Origin: Chloroflexota bacterium
Lineage (GTDB): Bacteria > Chloroflexota > Anaerolineae > Fen-1058
DNA: 7,050 nucleotides
Reading direction: 5' to 3'
NCBI GenBank assembly: GCA_016219235.1
Contig: JACRBO010000124.1
Span: 1 to 7,050, forward strand
Position numbers and translations under genes: made by a program. The notes below the pieces were generated by a model that worked only from the letters and a program-made list of their open reading frames with translations, ran no database searches and was not told the DNA's origin. Positions 5,973-7,050 of this stretch are shown here, piece after piece (position 1 is the first letter of the stretch; every line of letters begins with the position of its first letter).

Positions 5973-7050
<1,078 letters not shown>

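Overview
All eight protein genes in this window lie on the + strand, and both outermost genes run off the edges. The DNA is GC-rich (roughly 57-60% by eye), with little intergenic space, mostly CGN arginine codons and a very high density of GATC/CGATCG. The organism is a free-living bacterium that I cannot name. A Chloroflexota-type genome would fit the mycobacterial-style adenosine kinase, the short [12 protein letters not shown] S-adenosylhomocysteine hydrolase and the heptamer intergenic repeats. This is inference from style, not a match I could run.

Region 1 (1-2806) is a tightly packed CDP-deoxysugar operon: the 3' part of glucose-1-phosphate cytidylyltransferase (rfbF), CDP-glucose 4,6-dehydratase (rfbG) and an RfbH/E1-like 3-dehydratase. 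Together they would turn glucose-1-phosphate into CDP-glucose, then CDP-4-keto-6-deoxyglucose, then a 3-deoxygenated hexulose, the entry to 3,6-dideoxyhexoses of cell-surface glycans. The most notable observation is in the third enzyme. It keeps the histidine that marks this dehydratase family but lacks three of the four cysteines that hold the [2Fe-2S] cluster in the Yersinia E1 enzyme. No reductase partner lies in the window.

Region 2 (2807-4626) holds a polyprenyl-phosphate-type GT2 glycosyltransferase with a TTG start and an adenosine kinase. This pair is bracketed by two hairpin-forming clusters of a RACGAGT-like heptamer repeat.

Region 3 (4627-5963) holds a two-domain GNAT acetyltransferase and, overlapping it by 4 bases, an unrecognised multi-pass membrane protein. 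The membrane protein has a GAxxGA motif repeated four times and clearly lower GC than its neighbours.

Region 4 (5964-7050) holds a short AAATCAG tandem repeat, a good ribosome binding site and the first 344 codons of S-adenosylhomocysteine hydrolase (ahcY). Adenosine kinase and ahcY are functionally linked: the hydrolase releases adenosine and homocysteine from S-adenosylhomocysteine, and the kinase removes the adenosine. No RNA gene, CRISPR array or transposase was seen, and no intergenic stretch exceeds about 80 bases.
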